NCBI GenBank assembly: GCA_015179025.1
Contig: WHUX01000077.1
Span: forward strand, 186,001-250,000
Length of the DNA: 64,000 bases
Direction: 5' to 3'
Source: Terfezia claveryi
Lineage: Eukaryota > Ascomycota > Pezizomycetes > Pezizales > Pezizaceae
Shown here: piece by piece, positions 22,462 to 35,066 of the stretch
How positions within the stretch are numbered: the first letter of the stretch is position 1
How the letters are laid out: each line of letters opens with the position of its first letter
The notes under the pieces: model-generated
The model's database searches: none
What the model was told of the DNA's origin: nothing
Seen by the model: the letters and a program-made list of their open reading frames with translations, nothing else
Position numbers and translations under genes: made by a program

Positions 22462-25400
22462 TTACTGATACTAGCAAGGGACCTGCACTAGGTCATTTGT
22501 CATTATCTGTATTTTCTATTCCTTCACTCTCTGCTCCATCTATATCTGTTGATGAGTCTCACCTATTCTGTAAGTACTTTATTGTACCTATCACAATATC
22601 CTTTAATAATAAGATAGTCATTACATCAGCCCTTATAGACTATGGAGCCTTAAGAATTGCTTTTATTGACTAGACCTTCGTCAGTAAGCATTGTATATCC
22701 ATATCCAAGCTCAAAATTCTCCACCTTCTCAACATTATCGATGGTCAACCCATCTCCTCTGTAGCTATTATAGAACCTGCATGCCATTCTAGTACCCTTG
22801 GAAACCATACGAAGAACCTATCTATGTTCATTACTAAGCTCAAATACCCTATTGTTCTAGGTATTCCTTAGCTCAGGATATATAATATCTCCATCAACTT
22901 TAGCTCATATACTCTGCAGTTTAACAGTCTCTACTGTAAGAAGTATTGCAGAAATCTAGGGGCTACCATTATTAGGTAGTTTGCACTGCCACCCTTTATA
23001 TACTATTCAACCTAGGTGGTACAGGAGACTACTCACATCAATGCTATAAATCCCTCTGTCTCCCCTATCTCTCTTGTCTCCTCTATTCCTCCAGCTCCAC
23101 CAGCCTTCTCAAAGCCCCTTAATATTAACTTTATTAGAGCGGGGGCCTTTGTTTACCTTACCAGGTAGTATAAGCTCAAAGTATATACACTTTCAATTTA
23201 TGAGATACATCTGGAGATCAATAAGCTATAGTCCAAGGAGAAGTGGAAAGCCATAGTACCAAATGAATACCATGAGTTCATTGACCTATTCTCAGAAAAA
23301 TCTGCCAAGAAGTTGGTACCTCACTGACTATATAACTATATGATTCCACTAATAGAAGGTAAAACCCCTCCCTATAGGCCCCTCTATGGTATATCCTGAG
23401 TAGAGTTGGAAGCCCTAAAAAAGTACTTGAAGGAAAACCTCAACAAGGGCTTCATTCGTCATAACTCCTTTCCAGTAGGTACCACAGTGCTATTTGTAAA
23501 GAAGTCAGATGGCTCTCTTTAGTTGTATGTTGATTATTGTGGTCTAAATGAAATAATTGTTAAGAATAGATACCTCTTGCCTCTGATTTAGGAGATATTA
23601 GCTAGGCTATCCAAGGCGAAATGGTTCACCAAATTGGATCTAAGAGGAGCTTACAACCTGGTACGCATCACTGAGGGAAAGGAGTAGAAAACTGCCTTCC
23701 GAACATGTTACAGCTACTTCGAGTACAACATTATGCCTTTTGGCTTAACCAATATCCCAGACACTTTCCAGCACTTTATTAATGACACCCTACAGGATCT
23801 TCTGAATATGTTCTGTACTGTCTACCTGGACGATATCTTTATTTATTTGGATACCCTAGCAGAATACAAGATCCAAGTCCGACAAGTACTAGAGAAGCTA
23901 GAATGAGTTGAGTTATACCTGAAGCCAGAAAAGTATTAGTTCTATATACAGGAGGTTAAGTATCTAGAGCTGATTATCACCACCAAGGATATCAGGATGG
24001 ACCCTGCTAAGATTGCAGCAATCTAAGAGTGGTAGACTCTAGCTAACCTCAAGAATATATAGGCTTTTCGGGAATTCGCTAACTTTTACCACTGCTTTAT
24101 ATTAGGCTATTTGAGGATCATGGTACCGTTAATGGCCTTGACGAGAACAAAGACAGAAACTGGCTTACCTCCAATGACGAAAAAGGCCTTTCAATAGAAT
24201 CCGGCAGCCCAGCTAGCATTTGAGAGCCTCAAAAAGACCTTCCATTCAGCTATAATCCTAGCCCACATCGACCCCAATCAAGAATACATTATCAAAACTA
24301 ATGCCTCCGATTTTGTCTCCACAGGAATTGTATTCCACAATAATAATAATAGGATCCTTCACCCAGTAGCCTATTTCTCAAAGAAATACTCCCTGGTAGG
24401 GTGCAATTATAAGATCTATGATAAGAAATTAATGGCCATTATACGAGTATTCAAAGAATGAAGGCCTAATCTAGAATCCGGAAAGCAGGTTATTAAGGTC
24501 TTTTTCGACTATGAGAACCTAGAATACTTCACGACCACTAAGTTGTTGAATCATTGGTAGGCTAGGTAGTAAGAATTCCTGTCCTGGTTCAACTTCAAGA
24601 TTAGATACCAGCCACAAAAGGCTGGGGGTAAGCCAGATATATTAACTAGTAGATCAGGAGATCTCTCTAAAGGGCAGGATGAAAGGCTGAAGTACTAGAA
24701 TTAGGTGGTACTGAAACCTGAAAATCTTGACCTCATAGCTAATACCATTGCTGATGCCGATGCCAATGTGGAAGATGGAGCAGATCCCAGGGTAGACCTC
24801 CTTCGGCAGGTATGGCAGACATATAGGGAGGACCTCCTAGTTAAGGAAATAGTCGCCACAGTAGAATCTGGACAATGCTGTCATACCAAGATTTCCCTAG
24901 CCAAGTGTACTACTTAGTATGGCCTTCTATACTACCTAAACCAGCTCTATATACTAGAAGGGGACTTGAGCCTCAACTTGATTAGGGAATACCATGACAC
25001 TTTAGCCGCTGGCTACCCTGAAGTTGCTAAGACTCTAGAGCTGCTAGCTAGGTAATAAACATGGATCGATCTGCAGAAAGATGTGGAAAGGTATATGTAG
25101 AAGTGCTATATATGTAAAAGATCGAAGCCTACTCGCCATACCTTCTATAGAACTCGGAAGCCCCTAGAGATCTCAGACAAGCCCTGGCAATACTTAACCA
25201 TGGATTTCATAACTAGGCTACCTGAAGACTTAGAATTCAATGCTATCCTGATAGTAGTAGACTAACTAACTCAAATGAGACACATGGTATCCTGTCGGGA
25301 CACTTACTTGGCCCCCGGGCTGGCTACTCTTTACTTGAATAATGTCTTCCAATACCATAGATTATCCATATCAATCTTGTCAGACTGGGGCCCTCAGTTC

Positions 25401-26258
25401 ATCTCAGAATTTTGGAAGCCCTTCTGCTAACTCCCGAGTATAGAAGTACACCTATTTACGGCGTACTACCTTCAAACAGATAGCCAGTCCAAACATATGA
25501 ACACTCTCATGGAACAATACCTAAGGGCTTATACCAACTACCAGTAGGATAACTGGGTATCCCTACTGGCCACCTATGAATTTGCTGCCAACAACCACTT
25601 TTTAGAGACCTTAAAAACCTCCCTATTCTTAGCCAACTATGGGTGGCACCCCTGGTTTGTCAACACACTGACACTACTAGAAAAGGTAAGAGAAGATGCC
25701 CCAGCTAAAAACTTTACTACAGAGATTGCCAACCTCCACTTCACCCTTAAGACTGAAATGTTATATACCTAGACTCGATAGGTAGAGTACACTAATAGAG
25801 TAAGATTGCTGGCTCCCAAATATCAATCTGGAGACTAAGTATGGCTCTCTAGCAGTCACTTCAGGACTGAACAACCATTCCAAAAGCTAGACTATAAGTT
25901 CTTGAGACCCTACAAGGTATTAGTTAGTATGGGTACTTACACTTATCAGCTGAAGTTCCCTAGAAATATTAAGTGCCACCCTGTCATTTATGTTTCTGAG
26001 ATTAAGCTAGCCATAGATGACCCTCTCCCTGGATAGAAGCACCCTCCACTGCCCTCTGTAATAGTTGAAGGAGAGGAGGAGTGGGAGGTAGAGGAAGTAC
26101 AGCATTTGAGAAAGAGGTATAGTCGTCAGCAGTATAAAGTTAAATGGCTAGGGGATGAAGAGACAACTTGGCAACCTGCAGAGGACCTGAAAAATACCTC
26201 TGATCTGGTGGCCTTATTCTACCAGCATTACTTCAGAAAGTACTACTCCATCAAATAA
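22462..26258 (+). pseudogene. pol: Gypsy C pol, decayed
   Basis: Same domain order as Gypsy A. Protease (ALIDYGA) is near 22635. RT lies at about 23400-24050 ([41 protein letters not shown]). RNase H follows at 24290-24460 and the integrase finger and core at 24960-25500, with DWGPQFIS-like second Asp region. The chromodomain is at 26080-26220 (EEWEVEEVQHLRKRYS). Stops are mostly TAG, TAA and TGA at Gln/Arg/Trp positions. Non-functional. Confidence 0.85.
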
Positions 26259-26364
26259 TACTTTATCATACATTGCTCTTGTCATTTAGAGTTGATGTTA
26301 AGGTTGTTTTTGTCATTATTTAGGTTCAGAGTCATCAGCAAGAAATCGTGTTTGCGTCCTATAC

Positions 26365-26590
26365 GTCTGGACGCACAGGACGCACAGGACGTACAGGACG
26401 AAAACTCAAGATCAGGACGCCAAAGCTCGGTACTCGTGCATCAGGACGCACTAGTAGTTTGCACGTGTGCTTGGGACGCAACGCACTTTGCTCCCGCTCC
26501 TGGAACACAACACACAGGCACGGCAGGTACTCTCCCTCCTAAGATGCAAGACAAGTGTGCTTCTGCACCTGGGACGCAAAGCTAATTCGA
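26365..26590. repeat. Plavaka A left subterminal repeats
   Basis: GGACGCACA/GGACGTACA decamers are clustered at 26368-26400. Scattered GGGACGCAA and TCAGGACGC copies extend to about 26590. The right end carries the inverted counterpart (GACGCACAGGACGCAAAGG, 34850-34870). Clustered subterminal motifs are the usual transposase-binding sites of CACTA-like elements. Confidence 0.6.
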
Positions 26591-27040
26591 ACTTGATCCC
26601 GACGCATTTGGTGGGTGAACCCACATCCCAGACATCTATGTAAGTTGCGCCTGCATTCCTAATGTAAATCCAAATTAAGAACTATTCCAGATGCTGTCGC
26701 AAGCACAACCTGCTTCCCCAACACTATTGGTTTATTGCTTACTCTTCCCTAATGCTTAAGTAAATTCCTGCACGTCCTCAACTCTGAGGTAGTCAAAGCT
26801 CACGTGGCCAATGCAGGGTTCCCGACCTTGTTCGTCAGGGATGCATTAGGATCAAGCGGGTGAATTCAGGATGGGCATTAGGTATGGTACCTAGTTCTAG
26901 TTTGATATTATATACATTTGACTTCTACCTAGCTAATCCCTATCCCTCCCAAAAAAAAAAACCTAGAAAAAAAGAAAATTAATACAAAGTATAGTCAGAA
27001 AACAACATGCTAATAAATCCGCCCCATGTAATCCCCAAGC

Positions 27041-28321
27041 TTATTCGTCTATGTCAAGATCATTCTCGGTCTACTCATCATCAGAGGTTTGGTGTTTATC
27101 GTCTTGCATATCAAAGATGGAGTTAGCCTTGAATGGGTAATGAGTATAGAGAGATGTAAAACTTACAAAGGGAGTGGTCTTCATCCTCTTTAGTGTGAAC
27201 CAGGCGCCGCATGCCATCGGGAATGCGTTGCCATGCAAGCTGAGTTGCTTGTTTGGCCTGGAGAAGTTCTTAGGTAAGCTTAGCTTCAAAGGCCGAGGTA
27301 TCACCAATGTTGAGAGGTTGGTCTGATTCCAGACATCCATTGTGTTGTGCAGCTACCAATTATGCACCTATATCTGCCTTCATGGCAGCCAAGAGGAGCA
27401 TATGTACTTTCCTAGAGTATGCATTCCAGGGGGCTAGAAAGTGTTTGTATGTTACTAGACATGTCAAAACGTAACCTCGTTACGTCGGATTAGAAGTACT
27501 TACAAATGGATGTATCATATTTGAAATCCCCAGTTTTGGGTGGTTCTACATACACCCCTGTAGTCCATGCCTTTAGGCAATGACGCATCACAGAGGTGAC
27601 AAGGCAATTGAACACTTCGTTGATAGAATCAAAGAAGGTTTCATCGAAATTTCCGCGCATCTTGACTAAGGCAAAATACTTGCGGAAAATGATGTCTGTT
27701 ATTTTGCTCGCTCGGAAATGCCTTTGGTGGGTCTGTATGAGGAGAATTAGACATGTCAAACTTCCAACGCTATGAGGAACCTTTACCTCTCGGCCATTGG
27801 CGTGGCAAATGAACCGATCCTCTAGTAACAGGTATTTCACTTGCTCAGCAATCTCATGTTGTAGCAGCTTAGACAACCTAAAGACCTCAATAATGTTGTG
27901 TTTACATTCGTAAACAAGATAGGAGCAAGTTCATGAATGTATGCTGCGGAGCTGTATGAGTTTAGATTAACATCCGACGTCACAGATAGGGAATATTACA
28001 TACATGCGTGTTTGCGATTTTGACACGTTCCAGTTCTTAGCCAGTGTCCTCTTGTGCCTTAATCCAGATTACAGACAACAGTTGCTAGATGTCCTCTACA
28101 TTCAGTATAGGATTTGTGAACAAATTGTAGTACCGCACATGTGAGGCCGCTCGAGTCATGAGTTCCTTGTATTGCTTTGGTATAGTGCAGAATGAGCATG
28201 ATCTCGGCCCAATGCGAGACGGCTTCTTGGCCATATGGTCAGGCCCATCCTCCTGATGTGAATTATGGTCTTCTGAGTCCAAGCTGAACCTATCACTTGG
28301 TGTATTACTCGTACCACACAT
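27041..28321 (-). pseudogene. DUF6532-like gene of Plavaka A, 4 exons, with stops
   Basis: Predicted exons on the minus strand: 28321-28004, 27951-27504, 27433-27167, 27102-27041. The introns of 52, 70 and 64 nt have GTATGT/GTAAGT donors, CTAAT/CTAAC branch points and AG ends, and the phases add up to 365 codons. The centre matches the fungal DUF6532 pattern: an ECKHNIIEVF segment, LLLEDRFICH, IIFRKYFALV, and INEVFNCLVTSVMRHCLKAW. The C-terminus is acidic (TENDLDIDE). Several in-frame TAG/TAA/TGA stops fit C-to-T change. Function is unknown. DUF6532 proteins are known companions of such transposons in fungi. The homologue in Plavaka B has the same domain order and acidic tail. Confidence 0.7.
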
Positions 28322-29329
28322 GGTATGAGTATGCAGCCGCCCTCTGTCAGCAGAGAGTGGCGGTGGGGAGGACTATGTACATCATGGTCAGCCAGACTGA
28401 TCCTGATTTGGTTGTGGGGTGGTACTCACTCACACCTTAGAACTCAGTATAAGGGCAGCACCATAGTCAATGTACACTTTTCTTGTAGGGCGTACGGTAT
28501 CCGACGTGGCATGTCGTTTGGAGAGTTGTATGTGAGGAGGCTGCAGTACAGTCTCCTCAACTTCCTCCCCTTGGTCCCCCTCAGTAACAGTTTGTCATCT
28601 TTTAACCCCTTGAGAACTTGGGCGTCGTGACATTATGCAAGGTAGATGTTAATTTCGTGCTCAATAGTACCTGCTGCACTTCTGATTTGTGGATGTAAGG
28701 GATGAAGATGTTAACAGGAGGCCATAAAGAGTGGACATGGGGATGAGGAAGTTCACAAGAGGTAATAAAGAGTGGATGTAAGGAGTCGGGAATTTGGGCT
28801 AACCCAGCACACTAGAGATCAATAGGTAATATGCTACATCGAACGTCTTCTATCTGCCTTTAATACCAATCCGATCTAGATAACCAGTATTTTAAAAAAA
28901 ACTATCTAGATAAACAAACACCCGACTTAACCTGACTAATACTTGACTAACCCTAAAAGTACTTGAGAAACCTTAACTAATCCAAGAAAACCCGACTAAC
29001 CATAAACGAACTCGACTAATAATAAAAAAAACTAACTAAAAACAAAACAACTAACCCTAAAATAAAACCTCTAAAATAAAACCCAAATAATACCCAACGA
29101 AAAAACCAACTAAAAACAAAAGAACTAACCCAGAAATAAAACCCCTAAAATAAAACCCAAATAATACCCGATGTCCAAAGTCACATAATGATCCTCATTG
29201 CCTCCGTTTCCCCCTACTGCCTCCGTTGCCTCAGTTACTACTAACCATCTGTAGCAGGCGGCTGATTTACGTTTGGAGGTTTGGGGAGGTGGGGATGGTG
29301 AGGTTGGGGAGTGCGGGCAGGGGTAGAGC
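28322..29329. other. Intergenic DNA of Plavaka A with A+C-rich repeat
   Basis: No supported gene; the ORF at 28325-28630 has no homologue and lies in the DUF6532 promoter region. 28890-29165 is almost free of G on the plus strand and contains a tandem pair (about 70-75 bp) built from AACTAAAAACAAAA and AAAATAAAACCCAAATAATA. Confidence 0.55.
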
Positions 29330-30514
29330 TTAGGCATTTATCGTCTCCGAATGGTATTGGTCTGCATTCAACCCATAAACTTTGCTCACAATTCGTCGAA
29401 CGCCCAAGAGTCGGTTCAATCGAGTAGCCTGACACCCTACGGCTACCACCTGACGTGCCTTGACGAGTTGCGTACTAGAGGTAATTCTTGGCCATTTGAG
29501 GCATCGAATGTAGCAGTAACCTTCATCATCAGAATCGATGATGCCTGCATTTGGGAAGAGGCACTTGTGCTACTTCTTGATATTGTTCAGGGTTTCCTGC
29601 TGGCAGGCCACTCTTCCACGGAGTTCATACTTGCGTTGTTCGAAAGTATAGTCTTTTGTAGGCATCCATCGCCGACGGACCCTAGCGACATTGTATACAT
29701 TTGCATTAGAATCCTCAGCAAAATCTTCATATTCGTTCCGGGGGATAAACTTCTTAAGTTCGAAGTAAGGATCGGCTCGCGGGGGAGTATTGGCTCTTGA
29801 GGGTACAGAATGGAGTAACACCATTAGGCGTACTGGGTCACTTTTAGATATTCGGAAGAATGTCTTCACCTTTACGTCAGAACGGAGACCGGTATAGTTG
29901 GCAGAAAAGCTGAGGTTAGGAGGGTTCAGGTCCTTGAGTGCACCCAATATTTCTCGAACCTTTCAATTGGCAGGAACATGAGGTTTGACTATATCCCAAA
30001 TCCCGTCTAGAGTCATTGTCTGAATAACCCCTAATCTCCTCCTATCCCATTCATCCCAGATCCACTCGTTGATATTCCTATGCCCTCCTATCTTAGGATC
30101 ATATACCCAAAATGCTACTGCTATCCCTGCAGCTTTGCCGCCGTCAGAGATGTCATCTTCTTTGTCGGAGTTCTCGTGAGAATGTGCCCTCTTTTGAGCA
30201 CGCTTGATAGCCAGGTTTTTTGATGTCTCAGAACGTTTCTTTAGGCAATCTTGTAGTAGGGCCTCCAGTGCCTTTTTGTGGGACTCGGACCCACCGGCCA
30301 GTCGATTCCTCATGAAACTCCTAAATCCAGTTAGGCTGCAAGCAGCAATGATAAGAGCATCTTTCTCATTTTGACTTGCTGAGGCCCAACTTCGGATTGA
30401 ATGTTGGGCACAATAGTCCTTGACAGCATTGTGCCATAATATGTAGTCGGCATCTCGAGTGTCCCACCTTAAGTTGGTTTTCAAGTTCTGAATTAGGTTC
30501 TTCGGAGTAACCAT
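29330..30514 (-). pseudogene. Gene X of Plavaka A (unrecognised cargo protein)
   Basis: One minus-strand frame of 394 codons from ATG 30512-30514 to TAA 29330-29332, broken only by TGA 29963-29965 and TAG 29570-29572 (former CGA and CAG). No intron is needed. Landmarks: a charged Lys/Glu stretch (about codons 95-135), a WVYDPKIGG and IWDEWDRRRLGVI region, KVREILGALKDL just after the TGA, a DPVRLMVLLHS strand, and a C-terminal block with CYIRCLKWP. Several of these blocks recur in the plus-strand gene at 51869-52945 of Plavaka B. The family is therefore conserved cargo, not chance. I recognise no named domain. It shares a divergent upstream region with the transposase. Confidence 0.65.
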
Positions 30515-31019
30515 TTTGGTTGAATATAGGTCGTGTTAGTCTAGTCTGCGTTAGTCGGGTTGTCCTCCTCGTGCGTCGGGTGTATGTTTGGGTAAATAGA
30601 GGATTACCTTATACGGAAATGTGCCTAAATTAAGATCTTGGCCTTATGCTCAACGCAAAGGTGGCTGTTGTTTAAGTGGATACGGTACGTAGATTAGGAA
30701 TAATGATTCACTATGACTACGATAGGGTACATCAGGTCTTTTATATACTACATGGGTAAAGGCCTTCATTTGAGCTTTGAAATCATGACCGTTTGAGGTC
30801 AAACTTCAAAACAGATAGAAAGTAATGTATGTGCTAGGTCATGTCTGAACCCGACGGCACTAGCCCACTCTAGGACAAGCTTAGTCTACAAGCATACTAG
30901 GGTAGTATATACAACACAGTAATATGCAAACGGGAACAACCTCAAGTTTACTTCGAATATTAATAAATTCCGAGATTACTATACTAATGTTATACATATA
31001 GCTTTATTAATACTTATTT

Positions 31020-31100
31020 TGTATAATGAGTTATGGTGTAGTGGTTAGGGATCGACTTGACATTGAGCTTATCTAGGTGACTAGCAAGAAACGGGTTCGA
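31020..31100 (+). ncRNA. tRNA-like Pol III A/B-box sequence (SINE or tRNA relic)
   Basis: TGGTGTAGTGGTTAGG fits the internal A box and GGGTTCGATTC the B box, at a tRNA-like spacing. T-rich DNA follows (31110-31135), compatible with Pol III termination. A proper cloverleaf cannot be drawn: the D-stem and T-stem pair poorly. It is therefore more likely a tRNA-derived SINE head or a decayed tRNA than a working tRNA gene. Confidence 0.35.
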
Positions 31101-31462
31101 TTCTTCTTCATTTTTTACTTTTTAATTTTTATTGGTTTGCCAAGGAACTCATAACTTAGACAGTTATCCGACTGCACCAGGCAAACCCCTGATAAGCTTA
31201 GCAAAATCACTCTCACTTTTTCCTCACTCACCAATTGCGAAACCACCCCACAGATACCCAACTTCCAAAATGAACAGCAACAAAACCCATTGTCCCTAGT
31301 GCAATAGTATGTATACTTCTTGGGGAGCATATGCTAATCACATCGAGAACAAATATCCAGAGAAACATGAAACATTCACCTCTTGTGCGCATCGGCAAAA
31401 CGATGTTCCGTAGCATACAGAGGCCTACATAGAACAATCAGGCCCCGTATTGACCCACGAAG

Positions 31463-34456
31463 GTGAAGGTTCTCCTTGAGGCATTTCAGGTATTAATCAT
31501 GCTGACGCTAGATGGTGAAGGTTCTGGCGGAAGGATTTCAGATAATAATGAGGATGAGGATGCTTTTGGTCAAGATATTGATGGCGATAACCTCGGCCGA
31601 ATACAACAACTCTATGGAGATTTCCAGCCCATGAAACATGATGATATTAATGATCCGGCAAATGACTCGGACGCAGAACCAATTCAGGAATCCACCAATT
31701 CCCCCCCAATGCCAAAATATATAAAACTGACCAGATTCGGCAGTTGCCAGCTGAATATCAAGCTGGCCAACCACTCCGAGATTTTCCATTCTTGGCGCAG
31801 CGATCACTGGGATACAATCATCTTCATCTCTTCCATAATGCCCATGATTTCAAGCTGGCCCGGTTTTTTACTTTCAGTAAGGTGCCCCTAACTAAAATTG
31901 ACGATTTTTTTGGGAGAACATCTTGCCAGAGTCACTCGCCGACCTCCCGACGTCTGGTGTCTCCTTTAAATTGGGGCATACATTCACTATACAAACTGAC
32001 AAAATGGTTACCGATCCTGGGTGGGCAACAGGATCAGTTCAATATGATGAGCATCCCAAGGCCGATTTCTACTATTGTAACATAATAGATTGTATCAAAT
32101 ATCTATTGCGGCAGCGAGCCTTTGTGAAACATATGCTCTGGGAACCGGTAAAGTTGTTCAACTCAGATAATGAGAGAATATATTTTGAGCTGAATACAGG
32201 ATTATAGTAGTAGGATCAACAGGTATGCACCCTAATTAAATTACCCTACTATGGCTGCTTGCTTATGTCTTCCAGAAGCAAGTTCCCATCGGGTGTACGA
32301 TGGTCCCGATCCTTTTGGCGTCGGATCAAACTCATCTCACCAACTTCTCTGGGGACAAGAAGTTATGGCCGCTGTATATGAGTATTGGGAATATCAAATT
32401 CACCATTTGCAATAAACCGACTATGAATGTGTGGATTCCTATTGCCCTACTCCCGATCCCCCCAAAACACCTTGATAGAATTCTCGGGCACCCTGTCGAG
32501 GCTCAGGAATTGGACGCCCCCCAGGTTACATATGGGATCCTGAGTTCCATACTCAGTCCCCTGGCCGACTCAAAAATTCAGCAAGCGACTGAGATGGTAT
32601 GTTGTGATAAAAAGGTATGCAACTGTGTGCCTAAGCTATCTGGCTGGTTGGCAGACTACATGGAGAATGTCATGATCCATGGTATTCTTTCCAACAGATG
32701 CCCAGTCTGCATTGCCCCTCCCAACGAATTTAGGGATCTTCTGGACACACTATATGATACACGGTAACACTTCCAGTATGCTACTGCATACCACAAATCC
32801 AACCTGCACATGCTTGAATCCGACGGTGTTAAGAGGATCAACAATGCCCTTTGGCATATCCCCGACTGTGAACCTCATACTCTGGTTCGGGGAGATACTC
32901 TACACACACTACATCTCGGGATGCTGTCCCACATGATGAAATGGATCTAGGAATTCCTGGATCACGTCAGACGTCTTACGGTGTTCGATCACATATGGTC
33001 TCGATTACCACCCTTCCCAAGGTTTACTAGGCCAAACAAGATGTACTGTTCCGTCACCTAATGGCAGGGTAAGGAAATGTGCAATCTACTACAGGTACTT
33101 CTTGCAGTGTTCACAGCTGCACTCACTAGGAGATCAGACATCTCTGCAATTGAAACCCGACATAGAGCATCTTGCCACAAGGCAATACTCTGTGTTGGGT
33201 ATTTAATGGACTTCATTCTCATTGCACAATACAAGGTGTATACTCTGGGAACAATCCAATCAATAAGGGATTACCTCGAGGACTTTCATAAGCACAAAGA
33301 GGTGTTCCTCCATTTTCGTGCAACAAAGTCCACTAAGGCTGCAGCAAAGGTAGCATCGAAGGACCTCCGCGCAGAACATTACCGCCTACTGGCGTTGGAT
33401 GAATTACGTCCCACTACACCCTTTAAACGATGCAAGCTCCTGCAGGAGTTGCAACTAGGTACTGAGGAATTGGTGAATGAGACCCTTACCAGTAGTGCAT
33501 ACTACAACTTTCCAAAGATGCATTTAATATCGCATTTCATGGAACAAATAGCCAAATACGGATCTCTCCCGCAATATTCAATAGAGATCTCTGAGGCTTC
33601 ACATAAGCCTCTCAAAGATGCATACCATCGCAGTAACCACATCAATGCATTGCCACAAATCCTTCGGTCTTACACGCGGACACACCATTTCGCCATGCGG
33701 GAAAGAAATCTTGAACAATGGATCTCTAATCTTCCCCACATGCCCGATAAAATAAGGAGTATTATTAGTCCAATGCCCAAGGGTTTATATCTCTCTAGTG
33801 ACGCTGCTCCTAAGCTGACCAGATGTAAGTTATAAGGACCACTAACTACAACAGATATATATAATCTGGTAACATTGGAGAAACTCTACCAGCTACCAGA
33901 CATCAGAGCACTAACAAAGACCTATCTTGCATGCAATCATTACGCCCAGTCCTCCAACCCTGAAACCGACGTCACACGTCTATAGGATCCCCCGTTAGAG
34001 ACATTTCATACTCTCCAAGTTGCGGTTCCAACATTCAATAGTGATGGATACATGCTACACCATGTACGATGCATCGGAGGTAAGTTATTCCATAACCAAG
34101 ATGAAAGGCATGACTGGGTGTTTGTCCGACGTCGCAAGTCAGCACAGGAAAAGGTCCCTGGTGGACTTGATAGCAGGGTTCCTGCCAAAGTGAATGCTTT
34201 TTTGAAACTGTGAGACATGGCAGCCAAAGATACGTACCGCCTTGCTCATGTTTTACTAATGACAATAGTGGGATCATCGACGCCCGATGGCCCAGAGGGC
34301 ATGGTGCGTATCGGATTGCCGTCGAAGAATCATGTGATAAGAATTGCGGATATAGAGAGCATGGCTCACCTAGTCCCGATCCATGATAGGGAGCTTTATA
34401 TTATTAACAACCACATTGATCTACATACGTGGAATGATATTCATGATGGTCACTAG
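31463..34456 (+). pseudogene. Plavaka A transposase, frameshifted, with one intron
   Basis: The acidic N-terminus (31463-31740, frame 2) leads into HDFKLARFFTFSK (frame 1) and, after an indel in a poly-T run near 31910, DFYYCNIIDCIKYLL (frame 3). A 53-nt intron (32223-32275) restores frame 2 to the stop at 34454. Transposase landmarks: ASDQTHLTNFSGDKKLWPLY (first catalytic Asp region), LVRGDTLHTLHLG, and HLISHFMEQIAKYGSLPQYS then EASHKPLKDAYHRSN (catalytic Glu region). Stops include TAA 32765 and others at Gln/Trp-type codons. The C-terminal IGLPSKN...WNDIHDGH block recurs in B (IGLPICSN...WNSIYN). The phase-0 intron lies just before the conserved VPILLASD strand in both copies. Confidence 0.85.
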
Positions 34457-34635
34457 ATTACATATAGCTAGCAGAACAATAAATGAAAATATAGCTAGCA
34501 GATCAATAAAAGAATTTGAATAGAAAATATATGGAGTATTTCGCAGTCTAAGGGTTTGAGGATGTATACATACGGACATCTAGAAAGTTACAGAGTCAGT
34601 CTCATTAAATTGCATACAAGTAATTTATGCTAGAC

Positions 34636-34870
34636 AGCACTGAAATCACAAATGGCGTCAGGTTTGTCATACGAGGCAGCAGGTATGCTACTGGTATTCA
34701 GATTATGTTGCAAGACAGCGGGAGCACTGCTGGCGTCCGGATTTTGTCACGAGGCAGCAGGTGTGCTGCTGGCGTCCGGATTGTGTCACGAGGCAGCGGG
34801 TATACTGCTGGCATCCTGATTGTGTTGCAACACAACTAGGCGTCCAGATGCACAGGACGCAAAGGACGCA
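34636..34870. repeat. Plavaka A right subterminal 39-bp repeats
   Basis: About four and a half copies of a 39-bp unit containing GGCGTCCGGATTGTGTCACG and GGCAGCRGGTRTRCTGCT. They are followed by GGACGC decamers that mirror the left end. A decayed version is present at 39540-39720 in Plavaka C. Confidence 0.75.
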
Positions 34871-34935
34871 CTCGCCTGACCTCTCGTGTCCAGATGCTGG
34901 GCCGTGTGTCCAGACGCCACTTTTTTCTTGCTGAT

Positions 34936-35066
34936 AGTCAGGTCATATGAGTCATGGTTATTATTATTGTTGTGGTTATTATTGTTTTTTGGAGTTGGGG
35001 CTTGTTATTTGATTCCTTATATCTATAGGTTATTGTTGCTGTAGCTCTGGCCTAAAGGGGAGATAG
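34936..35066 (+). other. Gypsy C 3' internal tail and polypurine tract
   Basis: Gypsy C resumes after Plavaka A with TTATTATTGTTG-type low-complexity DNA and ends in a polypurine tract AAAGGGGAGATAG at 35054-35066, directly before the LTR. Confidence 0.7.

Larger units (their letters stand above)
26336..34933. mobile_element. Plavaka-type DNA transposon A (8.6 kb), nested in Gypsy C
   Basis: Short terminal inverted repeats CAGCAAGAAATCGTGTTTGC (left) and CAGCAAGAAAAAAGTGGCGT (right, reverse complement) with an AT dinucleotide at each border (26334-26335, 34934-34935). Inside are a minus-strand DUF6532-like gene, minus-strand gene X, a plus-strand transposase, and repeat-rich subterminal ends. 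Plavaka is a fungal transposon group allied to CACTA/KDZ elements. GC is much higher than in the surrounding Gypsy C, so it arrived later. Confidence 0.85.

Noticed and set aside
28325..28630. 101-aa plus-strand ORF next to the DUF6532-like gene
   Set aside because: It overlaps the divergent upstream region, has no counterpart in Plavaka B and no recognisable domain.
28920..29165. CTAACCCTAAAA motifs as an interstitial telomere
   Set aside because: The motif is irregular and part of a longer 70-75 bp unit. It does not form a TTAGGG array.
31020..31100. A functional tRNA gene
   Set aside because: D-stem and T-stem do not pair and no anticodon arm can be placed with confidence.
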